A stretch of DNA of 64,000 nt from Durusdinium trenchii. Lineage: Eukaryota; Sar; Dinophyceae; Suessiales; Symbiodiniaceae. Position numbers and translations under genes: made by a program. Shown piece after piece: positions 12,576-23,925 of the stretch; position 1 is the stretch's first letter, and each line of letters starts with the position of its first letter. The notes under the pieces were generated by a model. That model was not told the DNA's origin. It was given only the letters and a program-made list of their open reading frames with translations, and did no database searches. The stretch is taken from assembly GCA_963970005.1 (NCBI GenBank), contig CAXAMN010015213.1, forward strand, positions 48,784-112,783. Reading direction: 5' to 3'.

Positions 12576-12745
12576 CCCCAAAAGGTTTGCTGTTGGGGCT
12601 TGTCAATTCTTTCTTAAGATGTGTCCGCCCGCTCTGTACTGCTGTGTCCGTCTCTGCCTTGCAATCCTTTACATTTGTCTCCCAGCTCTGGACGTCGCAA
12701 GCTCTAGTTTAACTGTTTGGGATCTACGGTGGTGTAATTCCGACG
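12576..12745 (+). repeat. Second copy of the array's end module
   Basis: CCCCAAAAGGTTTGCTGTTG to GTGTCCGCCC matches 11,803-11,870. The following TGCCTTGCAATCCTTTACA, GCTCTGGACGTCGCAAGCTC and CTACGGTGGTGTAATT match 12,270-12,372. The end of the array has therefore been duplicated across about 200 bp of unrelated sequence. Confidence 0.75.
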
Positions 12746-13065
12746 TGTCTACGGGGGTACTTGCTGATCTTGCGGCCGGATTGCCGTTGGTTTTGTTCTG
12801 CCGCAACAAACTAACTTTTACAAGCGCGCAAGCAGGGGTACATGAATCAATGAAACAATTCCTTGGTGGGCACTTTTGGAATTGTGCCCCTATGTTTGGG
12901 AACCCTTGTTAGTTGGGGCGTACAACCATGCGAAGAAAGTGTATTCCTGGTATTGCTTTTGGCGCTTTTCTTGTATTTTTTGGTTAGCCTGGAGCTGGAA
13001 AGAGGGGTTTCATGGAAATATGCCGAGCGGATCATGTAGGGCGCCGCTACACTCGATCACGAGTG

Positions 13066-13205
13066 GCGTAGTGCCGCGTGCTCAAGGGCCTGAGGGTCAT
13101 TGAAATGAGAAATGCTGGGGGGTCTTGATCGTGTTCACAGCCAAGAACTGAATGCATTCATGCGAAAAAATCGGGATGAGCGATAGTGCGTTGATGGCCC
13201 CCTTT
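13066..13205. repeat. Dispersed repeat, copy B
   Basis: Diverged direct copy of 7,937-8,075, with the shared words listed there. Flanking sequence is not obviously shared, so the repeat is about 140 bp long. No terminal repeats are evident. Confidence 0.65.
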
Positions 13206-13539
13206 AACGGGGCCTTAGTCAAGAAGCCCTTACCTTCTAGTTTGTCTTCAATTCTCGCTTGAGGGACGGAGAAACTGTACGTCCCAACTTCAAGACTGGC
13301 AACGCGAGTCGGATGGCCCCGCTGTCCCCAGTCTCTGCCCAACAGCAATGCCTCTGTCTTGGCCTTCCGGGCTGCTCCAGAGGTGGGGCGTGTGCCACAT
13401 TGTCCACGGCGTGTCATTTTCTTAAGTTTGACTCATTCCCGTAGACTTCTGTGAATCGGTGGATGATTAGTAACGGTAGACATGTTTTTTTTAAGCAAGT
13501 TTGCGTAGTGTTTGTTTAGACTTAGATGCAGATTTGATC

Positions 13540-13760
13540 TATATATATATATATATATAAGTTCAGAGGAGGTTCAAGAGCAGGTTCCCGAACAATTTCC
13601 GGAGCAGGTTTCAGAGTAGGTTGCGGAGCAGGTGCCGCAGCAAGTTCTGCCAGAGCGAGGTGCCGGAGCATGCCAGAGCAGGTTTCGGAGCAAGTACCTG
13701 ATGTTCCGGAATAGGTGCCGGAGCAAGTCCAGAGGAACCAGTAATTGGGCCAAGTTCTGG
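13540..13760. repeat. TA tract followed by GGAGCAGGTT minisatellite
   Basis: A pure (TA)n tract at 13,540-13,559 is followed by about ten degenerate copies of a 12-24 bp unit around GCCGGAGCAGGTTTCGGAGC. The minus-strand reading, rich in PAPEPTLKPAPE, follows from the repeat. Confidence 0.75.
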
Positions 13761-13804
13761 AACAGATCCTATAGGAGTCCGCCTCCAGCTTCGCATTTAC
13801 CCTG

Positions 13805-14120
13805 ATATTGTCACGATGTAGTGGTGACGTGTGATTGTGCTGGCATGGTGTCATGTTGACATGTTGTCATTCCATTGTACCATGCTCGCATGGTGTGCGC
13901 TGTCACGTTGCTGTCATCGGACGTGCTGCTTCTGGCTGACGTGCTAGCATGCTGTCCTGCTAACACGGTGTCACGGTGGCGTGTTGGATTCTATTATAGT
14001 GTTTTTTCACGGACGCGCTGACATGCTCTGTATGTCATATTGACGTGTTCTCAAGCTGTCGCGCTGATATGTTATCATACTGGCATACTGACACGGGTCA
14101 CGCTAGCATGGTGGCTCTTG
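13805..14120. repeat. Degenerate GCTGACATGTTG minisatellite
   Basis: Repeated 11-14 bp words of the form GTCATGTTGACATG, GCTGACGTGCTAGCATG and CGCTGATATGTTATCATAC. Many are themselves near-palindromic. Copies are strongly diverged, so this is an old array. Confidence 0.65.
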
Positions 14121-14639
14121 TCACACTGGGATGGTGACATCGGGTCACGCGTGCGGCAAACTCCAGAGCTGGTTCGGGGCAGCTTCCACGGTTGCACCGC
14201 TGTCATGCATGCGCGTATGCGGGCGCACGTGCCTGATGCTTGGATGGCGCGTTGATGAGGGCCATGTCTTTCGCACCATCATCTTACAAACGGGGATTTT
14301 CGTGGGCCTTTTGAAGTCCTGTTGCGCCAGCTCAGCTGCTTTGGGAATTGGCCTGCTAACCCCTCCGGTTTTGCGCGGGGTTTTGCCCGCGGGTGGTTTG
14401 GGATTGTGGTACCATTCTTCGTTTTCACCTGCCCTTCAGTTAGCGTGTTTTCTCCTTTTCTTCGGCCTTCTTCTTGAAGGTCTACTTTCAAGTGATTGAT
14501 CGATCCTGGAGCCTTGGTTCCAGTCACCACTTCGGCTGAGATATGTCAGCGCGGCCCTATACACAATCGTTTTCCCCAAGCAGCTTTGCTGTCAAAAACC
14601 GTCAATTCAGGCGCGATCCTGGACCACAATCATTTCTTG

Positions 14640-15245
14640 CCATTTTTTTTTAAATGTCCTTCTGTATGCTGGGCTGAGATGGCTCTTCTTTGTCTCCTTT
14701 GTGTCGGGAGATGATTTTGCTTGGCTGCCTTGTCCACCATTGTCTCCCATTGCTCTTCTGGGTGCTGGTCTGATTCTGCTTTGTTTCCCATGGCTCTTCT
14801 TGGTCAGCTGCTCTTCTGGATGCTGGGCTTTGCAGTGCTTCGTCTTCCTTTGCTTCCTTTGTCTTCCATGATCCTTTTGGATGCTGGGCCGAGATTTCTG
14901 GGGAAATGATTTTGCTTCGCTCCTTTGGCCCTTTGTCTACCTTTCTCTCCCATGGCTGTTCCGGGTGCAGGGCTGACGTGGTTCCATCCCTTTGTCTCAC
15001 ATGGCTCTTCTGGTTGCTGGGCTGAGATGATTTTTCCTTGTGTGAGACGATTCTGCGTTGTCGCCCTTTGCCTCACATGGCTCTTCTGGGTGGCGTACGG
15101 CGATTTTGCTTTGTCTCGCTGTCTCATCCTTCATACCCCATGGCTTTCTGGATGGTGGGCTGATGTGATTCTTGTTTGCGTGCTGGGCCAAGATGTTTCT
15201 GCTTTGTCTCCCTTTGTCTTCATGGCTCTTCTTGGATGAATAGAA
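14640..15245 (+). repeat. Degenerate GGCTCTTCTGGATGCTGGGC array
   Basis: About nine loosely conserved copies of a 55-90 bp unit: TTTGTCTCCCATGGCTCTTC, then TGGATGCTGGGCTGAGATG, then ATTTTGCTTTG. The TTTGTCTCCCA word is shared with the 10.5-12.7 kb array, suggesting common origin. Long frames on both strands here are repeat artefacts. Confidence 0.75.
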
Positions 15246-18200
15246 ACATGACGCTGCAGTTGCTGTTTGGGTCGATGCTGGTTTGCTTTTTTGTTGGTAC
15301 CTGGGACAGGCGTTCCGCAAACTGTTGAAGCTTGAGGGCGTGCAGCTTTCGGGCGAGAACCAGGCTAGCCACGAAGTCAGTCAGCGCAAGCCAGGCTGTT
15401 TTCATTGCGTGTATTGGTATGACAACGGTTTGCAACGTCAGTTTATTCCAGCTGGTTTGACAACCTTGGGTTCTTCCAGGGTCTTGTGATTGCACCGGAT
15501 GCAACATGACATTGCCCGTATTGTCACCTTTAGCCTTGGTGTTTGCTTGGATGCACGTTTTTCTCACCAACAGAAGTGCAATTGCGCTGTTGCCTATGCC
15601 GCTGCAGCACTTGTTCGGCTTGCAGAGGACTGGAATACCTTTTTTTTTTATAGTTGGATTGGACACTTTATTTGTTTTCAAAAACTGTGGTTTCTCAGGA
15701 GAACCCAAAGCTGGCCCTGGCAGTCCAACCTTGGTGCCCTAGTGCTGCTCTGTGAGTTAGCTGACTGTACATTGCGCCTGATTCTAAGGTGGCTGGTGTA
15801 TGGTGTTGATTGGAAGAACCTCTTGAAAGATGGCTGGGGAGGGATCTTTGGGCGGAGGACTTAGACCGCTGCAGACCAGACTGTGTATGATTCCGAACCG
15901 GACGAGACACGACGCGTACATTCTGGAACAACTGCTGTTGCCAACTGCAGACTTTTGCCGCAAACTGCTAGCCACAAAAGATGGCGTGTCTCGAACGATC
16001 GGCGCCACATGCTCGGCGTAGGAGCAGCGCTGTGCCACTAAACGTGTAAAGCTAGTGGCAAAAAAGTGATTGGCTAGACAGGCGCTGGTCTAAACACTTG
16101 CTGCATAATACTGCTGACTCTCGGGTCATATGAACGCGTGGCCAAAGTGACAGCCATGTGCAAACATTATGTCAAGCATGGTAAAAACACAAACATGGTG
16201 CGACCCCGGCTCAATCCTTGGCAGGCCGGAAGAGCGCCGTTGTGGTCTGTCATTTGCAAAATTCCCAAGCTCCCACCCCTAAAAGAGGAAGATGGCGGCT
16301 CGTCCACCACTTTGTCTTAATGTGTCTGATCTGTGGTAAATGCCACGCTCGTGAGTTGGCGGGTATAAATTTGTCGCCGCACGGTGTAGTTTGGCACGCT
16401 GAACGGCGTTGGCGTGTTGGTCAAGCAGCGAGTGCCACCGACATCGTCGAACTGTGTAAGAGCGTCCAGTCCAGAAATGCAAGACTGTGAGGCACATTGC
16501 AATGACCGTCTCAAGTTTTCCAGGGCATTTTAGGAGATCGCATCGTGGAAGAGATGCAGCCTTTTGCTTCAGTTCCACAAGCAGTAGGGTATTTCCGCAT
16601 CCGGTGTAGGTCAGTGTCTCCCCCAACCACTGCAAACTACATAATGAAAAGGCACACGGTCCTTTCACAAAAGTGGATGCGTGGTGCAGGCAGTAACCAC
16701 GGTGAAACATCGAGGTTCAGTTCAACAGCCACACCACCAGGTCTCGACCCACCACGGCTAACAACAAAAGATGTCAAAAACGGAACAAGATCACAGTTGT
16801 TTGGATGTAGATTGAACGTGTTCCCTTCCCTCCTGCTAAAATGTTGCACCCTGTGCAGTCAGTTGTTTAGCTGCAGCACGTTTTCAGGTGCAAAGAGTCA
16901 GAACCCCCGTGCTTCCCAAGACATTTGATGTGGTATTGACATGCATTCAGGAATTTATCGCGTTTCTTGAGGTTTTTTGGCTTGCCGCTTTCACAGTTGT
17001 TGTCTTGAAGGTGGCTAAACCGATTTGCTTTGGAGCTGGAAGGCTGGCAGTCAGTCTGAAATTGTTGGAGGCTCCATGTTTAACTTTCGTGAAGCAGTGG
17101 CGAAAGACAGTTGGATCCAAGTGGTCGATGGAAGGTCCTCAAGTCGACGACAGCGTTGACATGCTTGAAGAGGCTGGAATCTAATTTGGGAGCAAACAGT
17201 TGCTGCTTTTTGCTGTTTGCTCACGACATTTCTGGACGTTTGCTCACGACCGATTGGGACCCAGGGGGGCCTGGTGTCTCCCTCTTACTTGCAAGGGTAA
17301 AGGAAGGCCTAGGTTTCAGGTCGACTTTCTCATAGCATTTGCCACTTCAGACTAAGACTAGTCGTAAGTAGCATTAGTGGACCAGTAGCTGAAGTCCAGT
17401 CAGCATATGGCGAGGCTGACCTTGACCAGCGACAGAGGGAGATGATGGATGTAATCTCAGCAGAGCAAGCAGAGGCCTGCGATGCCGAGGGCCGAGGACT
17501 TGTTTTGCACATTGTTCCCCAATAGCCATGCGATGGGGTCTTGCAAAGCTAATGGGCTGACGGGCCTTGTGCCTTCTTGGCATGGTGTCTCGGTGTGGTT
17601 TTGATGGTGTCCCGGTCCTGTTCTGATGGAGTTCCGAAATGTAGTTGGCTCCAAAGTGACCATGATCCATGAGCCACCTTTATTTTTCAGGCTACTGTCG
17701 CGCTTCAAAGCCGCTCGTGTGAAAAGGTGCTTTGTGTCCTGGTTAGAATGTCGCTATTGGGGTCTTCAGATGGGCTAATTTCATTACAGACATTCTTTTT
17801 TGCTAGCGTGCCAACTGCGGTCTCAATTCTCAATGGACCAGTTTGGAGGCGCGCAAGATCATGGATAGCCTTCAACGAGTTGGTCAAGGCCAAATGCTTT
17901 ACTGTATATTTCTATGTATAGTTTATGTTTCTTCGCCACAATTATTGTTCCCGCTATCGGTGCTCCTCCTGTTCTGGTCTTTGTTGTTGCTGCAATGCGG
18001 CTCCTAGATGTATTTTGTGTTTTGAGTGGCACTGTTTGTATAGTACTTTGGAGTACTAGAATCAGCAGTGCAGTCGTCCCAAGCGCAGCTGCGACGATAG
18101 TCACGAGGGTGAGAAGAAAATCGTAAAATTATTCTGCAGGAAATTCGATAACCTACAGTGACAGGAGATGCAGGCTTTCCCCACCGAGGCAACTTGCAGA

Positions 18201-19308
18201 TACGATCCACGTTGTGCGCCTCCAACCCTTTCATGCATGTTACCTGGGTACTAGAGGTTTGAAACTCAAGATGAACAAGATCACAGGAGGCATATCTCCA
18301 GAATCAGTTGATCCTGCTTTGAACCCAATTAAATATAGGCAAGCGCAGACCCCAAACAGCATCATTTTTTGGCGTCAGCTTTTTTTCCTGTCGCTTCCAG
18401 CTGTTTGGGAACAGCCTTGATTGAACACAGTTTCTGATTCCCTGGCCACGTGTGCCAAAACGAAGGGGTATATGTCAAAAGAAACTCCGAGGATGATATC
18501 AAATCTGAGGGGCAACGCCCGGACACAGGGTTCAGGGGATGACCAGGCCAGAGACTGATCAGTGCTTTTTCCTCTACAAGTAGAGAGAACACCAACAGTA
18601 GACTTTTTGGTTAAGAAAGCTGTGTACATCCAGCAAAACAGTGACAAAGTACCAGCAGGAGTTCAGGTGTTACACTGCAACACCTGTGTGAATGGCTTGC
18701 AGACACGGGAAACTAACTGCCCATGAGCACACTCATTTTGACTTCACCTATGTAGTGGGAGGCCTTGAAGCACTTGTCAGTCTCAAAGGTGATTGGCTAA
18801 GCTCCTGCCCCCCGGAGTCACTGCCTGAAATTCAAGTCGTAGTTAAAACGAGCTCGTTGAGCCCACCTGGAGACTTGACTGTTTGTGTCCTTGCGGAACG
18901 GACCTCCTTTTTTCCACGAACTACGCTTCGGCTGATCCATGTCAGATAGCTGAGTGCTGCCGCGCTGAAAGTATTTTCTCGGACAAGATAGTACAGGCAA
19001 CACATGCAACAACCAACTCAGCTGTAACACATGCTTTTAGGTTCAAGATCTGAGCCTTTGCAACCCAAAGTAGCAAAGATGTAGTGGCCTTGAACTCTTC
19101 GATGGTGTTGAATTACGAAGGAAGTCATCTATGACAAGTTGAAGCTCTCTCAACACATATTTTCTGGTCACCCGACGTAGAGAGCACGACCCGAATCGCA
19201 GATTCAGCAGATGACAATTGCACCGCCAGGAAGGTTCACGCTGGTTTTTTCCTAGTCATATATACAAATATAGGTCGTGTGGATTTTTCTGCATGGCCAC
19301 AGTTGCAG

Positions 19309-19311
<3 letters not shown>
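15246..19311. other. Unassigned sequence
   Basis: About 4 kb without a gene I can support. Frames of 100-160 codons occur in opposing directions (15,220-15,708 minus; 15,490-15,864 plus; 16,279-16,710 minus; 16,545-16,928 plus) with no recognisable domain and no consistent direction. No strong repeat is visible. Confidence 0.45.
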
Positions 19312-19343
<32 letters not shown>

Positions 19344-19372
19344 TGTTGCAGCAGTTGTTGCAGCAGTTGTTG
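19312..19372. repeat. CAG tract followed by TTGTTGCAGCAG repeat
   Basis: About nine CAG triplets, then three copies of the 12-bp unit TTGTTGCAGCAG. A plain microsatellite. The polyglutamine or polyleucine readings across it are not evidence of a gene. Confidence 0.9.
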
Positions 19373-20790
19373 CGTATACTGAAATCAGATAAAAGCGTCC
19401 GCCGCCCACCTATGTGTTTTTGCCATCCATCTCCTGCCTGTTTTGAAGAAGGGAAGAACGGTGAGTCTGCCATATATATATATAGATTATTGATGTTCCG
19501 TGATCTTTTTGTAGCTGCTGTTGTGCTGTGCTTGCTTTGTTGTTGCAGTCTTTGTCCTGGGTGCTCAACTGTCGCAGTCACTCTTCTGAGCTTGCTACAC
19601 GCATTGCGGACTCACGGCACCTTCGGAAGGGCACGGAGCCTCAAAACGTTCCAACAAAGACTGAAGGGCATCGACTTCAATCTTTAAAGGTCATTGGAGT
19701 GAACCATTTTGTTTGGGCAGTCGACAAGATCTGGTATTATGGTATGGTTCATGATGCTGTTCTTCCAAAGGACAACAAAACCAATAAGCGAACAAAGTGG
19801 CTCAACGTGTATTTATCGCTGCCATCAAACTCTTCATCCGTCAGGAGTTGTCATCGAACCATTTTCATAGTTGGCGGTAGCCAACAAAGGAAGCTAACTA
19901 GCCCAGACAGGTATGTCTAGGTGGCCAGAATTGCATCAGTGAATTTGCTCGTGCCAAGATTTGGAAGAAGTTGAACAGCGACTTGGCCTGGCGAAAGCAC
20001 GTAGCTTGTCTCAAGCAGGTGTTGGAACCAAGGTTTGGCAAAGTGGATGAAACAGGCTTCGCAATCTGTTGACCTTGGAAGAGGTATGCTCAAACTTCGA
20101 AATGTCTTCTTTAATGAGTGGTCCTGCGCGAAGCTAGAAATAGGTCTGATTTTGTCCGAGAATTTTGTGAATGGTTTCACTACTTCAATTGCGAGTCACG
20201 TGTTGCCTTCTTGGTTTCCTTGCTGCTTTCTGTTGAGATGTTCGACATTTGCCGCTCGACTCCCAAAAAAGGACGCTGCATGCTCCGGTTGGTTTGCCTT
20301 TGTCCCAAATGCGTGGCGAAGGGTTCTCGTTTATCTTTAGGGGTCTGGGGGTAGAGCTGTGTTCGTGTGACGTTGCTTTCGGCCGCAGCCATCCGCAACT
20401 CTTTTGAATGTGATAGATAGGCCTTGCGGAGCTTTTGAAGGAGGTTTTGGACGGAAGTGTGGAGGATGATTCTGCTGCGCACGTGTAGCCTTTTGTGGAG
20501 GTATTGAGTGTCACTGTGCAAGGCCGTTCCCTCGAAGCTGTGTTTTCGTGGCAGGTCTCAACTCAAATGGCAGTTTTTCATGATGTGAGTGTGCTCCGCA
20601 AGTGTCAGAAACCGTTAGTGTGGCGCAAAACTTGTCGAATTTTAGATACGAAGATGTGATGTTGTAGCTTTTCGCGGCAGGCGCAGCGCTCTGTGTGTGT
20701 GTTGGAGGTGTGGAGTGTGGAAGTTGAATGTCCGCTGCAGGCGCGAGAAATTGTGAGCTTGTGATATTCACAGCGCTTCGCGCTCGAAGC
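19373..20790. other. Unassigned sequence
   Basis: Overlapping frames of about 100-130 codons on both strands (19,528-19,920 plus; 20,180-20,521 minus). None shows a known motif. A short (TA)n tract lies at about 19,471-19,485. Confidence 0.4.
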
Positions 20791-20799
20791 CGCCCGCAC

Positions 20800-20872
20800 G
20801 GAGTGTGTGTGTCTGTTTGTCTCGGTCGGTCTGTCTCGGTCTCGGTCTGTCTGTCTCGGTCTCGGGCACTCA
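20800..20872. repeat. GTCTGTCTCGGTCTCGG microsatellite
   Basis: Mixed GTCTGTCTCGG/TCTCGG units after a short GTGTGTGT stretch. The same kind of tract recurs at 22,965-23,030 next to a palindromic repeat copy. Confidence 0.8.
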
Positions 20873-21064
20873 CAGGCCTTCCTCCCCCTAGCTAACACTT
20901 GGGACTATTCTTGCGGCTTACGCGATACCTCCACAACGCCTCGGCACCTTCGGCGCGGGCGGACTTAGCGGAGGTGAATGTTGGTGTGCCATCGGTATTG
21001 GCATTTCTGCGGCTGTGGCTTTGAGGGGCTGGGCTCTGGACTGCAAAGCTGCTTGGCAGGACAC

Positions 21065-21240
21065 ATTTTGGAGACTTTGACTCGTACGAAATGTACGTTT
21101 TGGAGGCTTGGCGTGGGACGACATCTTGTACGAAACGCTCGTTCTCAAGACTTGGCGCGTGACCCAACACAAAACGCTGGCTTTGGAGACGTGGCGTGGG
21201 ACTTTTTTGAAAACATTTTTCTGAACAAGTCTTTTGCGAA
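21065..21240 (+). repeat. Degenerate TTGGAGGCTTGGCGTGGGAC repeat
   Basis: Three to four copies of a roughly 50-60 bp unit: GTACGAAATG or GTACGAAACG, then TTTTGGAGGCTTGGCGTGGG or a variant, then AC. Copies are diverged. No coding evidence. Confidence 0.55.
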
Positions 21241-21627
21241 ATGGTCAGTGCTGCAACTTCCTAGTGCAAATGTCGTGCTGGAAGTAGCTTCTTCTGCAAG
21301 TTCCGGGCTTGAGACTGTGTGGTGCAGATTTGGTCCGGAGAGTAGGTTCTGCGAGATGCGCGCTCAGAAGTCTTGGTGGATTGGGAAACGTGCGTGTGTA
21401 AACGCGGCGTGTCGCTGTGAGCGGGATGACTAGAGGTGTCATGTCACATGGTTACATCTAGTCCGTGGCGCAAGAGGCCGCGAAATTACGTCCTGATGTC
21501 GCTGTGCCATGCGGTTTGGCGGCCTCGGAGGAAAGTGGCCTTGTGTGGCTCAGTGCCATTGGGGAACGGAAAAGATGTGTGTGTGTAATCACGGAGTGTC
21601 GCTGGTGAGGATTTGTGGTCGCCGCTG

Positions 21628-21865
21628 AAGAGTGTCCCACAAGAGTGTCCGACCTGAGTGTCGCACAAAAAGTCTTGTGGGGCTTACAAGAGTGTCCGAC
21701 AAGAGTGCCGCGCAAGAGTGTACCACAAAGTGTCCCGCCAGAGAGTGTCTTACAAGAGTGTCCCACAAGAGTGTCCCACAAGAGCGTGCTACAAGAGTGT
21801 CCTACAAGAAGGTCCCAGAAAATTGTCCCTCAAGAGTGTTGCGCAGGAGTGTCAAACAATGTTTG
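21628..21865 (+). repeat. 15-bp minisatellite, CAAGAGTGTCCCACA
   Basis: About sixteen copies of a 15-bp unit CAAGAGTGTCCCACA, with variants GAC and TAC. A unit of five codons keeps all three plus frames open and gives QECPT, RVSHK or KSVPQ repeats. It lies in no gene I can define. Confidence 0.85.
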
Positions 21866-22606
21866 GCCGTAAAAATAACCCTTTGAGTGTCTGCACCCAC
21901 GCGCAACGCAGAGTAAAGCAGTGTTTTGTTCCGGTAGCTTCTGCCGTAGGGGCATCGATCATATTTGTCACCGAGGGCCAGAAGTGTGTGGTCACTCGGG
22001 GAACCGATGATCAAGGAAGGCACAGTTGCGGCCAACAAAATGTTGGATATTGTTTTTCCATCCCTGATGAGGTGGATTTGTGAGCCTTGGACGTATCACA
22101 TAGATGCGAATTTCTCCTCTCTTCTTCCCAAGTACAAGCAAGCCGCAGGCCTGGGTGTGTTTTTAAATCGCTTCTCAATATCTCAAAATCGCTCTCACTC
22201 GATCAATGGTGGCGTTGTTTTGAATATTTGTGCATAGCACATTCCCAGAGTACTCTGGTGTCAGGTTTGAATGGCGTGGGTGAGTCAAGGGTGGCAGTTT
22301 GTGTGCGGGGCCAAGATCGCCGGATCTGTGAAATCATGTTTGTGACCTAGCGAGGTCCTCGGCGCACCTCGGACAGTGGTGAAGACCTACCCATCTACTC
22401 GAGAAAATGAACGGCTCTTGGATCATTCTTGGGGCTGAGTTCGTTGGACCTGTGAACTGCGACGCATTGAACATATGAACCAGCCAAGACATTGAGACAA
22501 GTTATAACTATGTCCTCTCCTTTTGAGAGGTTGCGCGGGCGCTTTCCGCCGATACCTTCGTCTATGTGGTCCTGGCATGATCTTGCTTTCGAGTGAAAGA
22601 TATGAT

Positions 22607-22728
22607 TATTTAAAGGCTTGCGCCTAACAGCCGGGCGCCGGCCCACTTGGGTCTGTGTAGGGCTGGGTCGGGTTCACGTTAAGCTATCGGGGGCATACTG
22701 GGCCCTGGGTGGTGCCGGAAACTGGTCC
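22607..22728. repeat. Palindrome-bearing repeat, copy A (one arm only)
   Basis: Begins AAAGGCTTGCGCCTAACAG, then the right arm CCGGGCGCCGGCC (22,631-22,643), then a tail CACTTGGGTCTGTGTAGGGC through GCTATCGGGGGCATACTGGG. It matches copy C at 23,803-23,925 almost base for base but lacks the left arm, so it is truncated on its left. Confidence 0.85.
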
Positions 22729-22744
22729 GCGTGGGAGACGGGGG

Positions 22745-23460
22745 CCCTATATTGAGCAAAGTTAAGCTATCTGGTGCGCATCTTGGCCCTAGGTTGGGCC
22801 AAGTGGGGCCCATGTGGTCTATGTCGGGCACATCTGGAGCTCATGTTGAGCCTATGTTGGGCCTATGCAGGGCACGGGCTCCGTGGCCCCGTGGCCGGCG
22901 CCCGGATTTATGAGGCTTACGCCTGACAGCCGGGCGCCGGCCTATGTGGGTATGTGTATAGGGCGTCTCTGTCTCCGTCTCGGTGTCTGTCGGTATCTGT
23001 CTCGGTTTCTGTCTCTGCCACAAGGTCGTGGGAGAGCATCGCTTCCCCACTACGGGGACCGGGACTTCGGGCGTCCCGGTAGCATCCTTCTCGAGAAGGG
23101 GCCTGGCCGCCCGGGCGTATACCTGGTATACGCCGAAGTCGGGAGAGCCGTCTTGCGCGCCTCTCTCTCTCTCTCTCTTTGAGACTTGGTGGGGCCTATA
23201 TTGAGCAAAGTTAAGCTATCTGGTGCGCATCTTGGCCTTAGGTTGGGCCAAGTAGGGCCCATGTGGTCTATGTTGGGCACATCTTGGGCCCAACTTGAGC
23301 CTATGTTGGGCCTAGGTTGGCCTATGTTAGGCCTATGTTGGCCTAGGTTGGGCCTATGTTGGTTGGGCCTTTGTTGGCGTATGTTGGCCCCATGTTGGCC
23401 TATGTTGGCCCTATGTTGAGTTGGGCATATGTTGGCTATCTTGGGCCTATGTTGGGGATA
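22745..23460. repeat. GGCCTATGTTG minisatellite with a 444-bp duplication
   Basis: Degenerate 11-12 bp units GGCCTATGTTGG dominate 22,840-22,880 and 23,270-23,460. The block from CTATATTGAGCAAAGTTAAG through CCCATGTGGTCTATGT occurs at about 22,748-22,830 and again at about 23,192-23,274, a period near 444 bp. Palindromic copy B lies between the two. A (CT)n tract is at 23,161-23,180. Confidence 0.8.
22893..22942. repeat. Palindrome-bearing repeat, copy B
   Basis: Perfect 13-bp arms, GGCCGGCGCCCGG at 22,893-22,905 and CCGGGCGCCGGCC at 22,930-22,942. They enclose a 24-base loop that contains a second small palindrome, AGGCTTACGCCT. The long tail of copies A and C is absent; a CTATGTGGG/GTCTC-rich stretch follows instead. 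Confidence 0.9.
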
Positions 23461-23791
23461 TGTTAGGCAATTTATGTGGAACTATTATTCCGATACAACT
23501 TTTTACAATTTTTTCCATCCCGCAAAGCAAAACCATGGAAAAAACCGACGTTTTTTTTTTAACATCGCCAAGATGAAATTCTAGGCCGCCGAGGGGCCCA
23601 AAACCCTGTAAAACACAGTGTTTTTTATATTTCACACACGCACGAAACACTGTAAATTACATAGAAATCTGTCGACCGGGGGTCGGGCGGGGGTATCACC
23701 GCGGTCGACCAAAAGGGTCGGCGGCAGGGGCGGCGAGCGTTTTTGACCTTCGGTTACCAACCGAAGGCCTCCGGCAAGGGAACGTGCGCGT

Positions 23792-23925
23792 GGCCGGCGC
23801 CCGGATTTAAAGGCTTACGCCTAACAGCCGGGCGCCGGCCCACTTGGGTCTGTGTAGGGCTGGGTCGGGTGCGCGTTAAGCTATCGGGGGCATACCGGGC
23901 CCTGGCGGTGCCGGAAAGTGGCCTT
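23792..23925. repeat. Palindrome-bearing repeat, copy C (full form)
   Basis: Arms GGCCGGCGCCCGG at 23,792-23,804 and CCGGGCGCCGGCC at 23,828-23,840, with loop ATTTAAAGGCTTACGCCTAA and a few further bases. It is followed by the same tail as copy A. This seems to be the complete unit, about 130 bp: a GC-rich stem-loop plus unique tail. It is flanked by GGTCGGGCGGGGG- and CCGAAGGCCTCCGG-like GC-rich DNA. Confidence 0.9.

Noticed and set aside
19252-19687. Polyglutamine/polyleucine frame over the CAG tract
   Set aside because: A trinucleotide microsatellite open in several frames, with no conserved flanking protein.
21628-21865. CRISPR-like regular repeats
   Set aside because: Contiguous 15-bp tandem units without spacers in a eukaryotic context; no cas genes.
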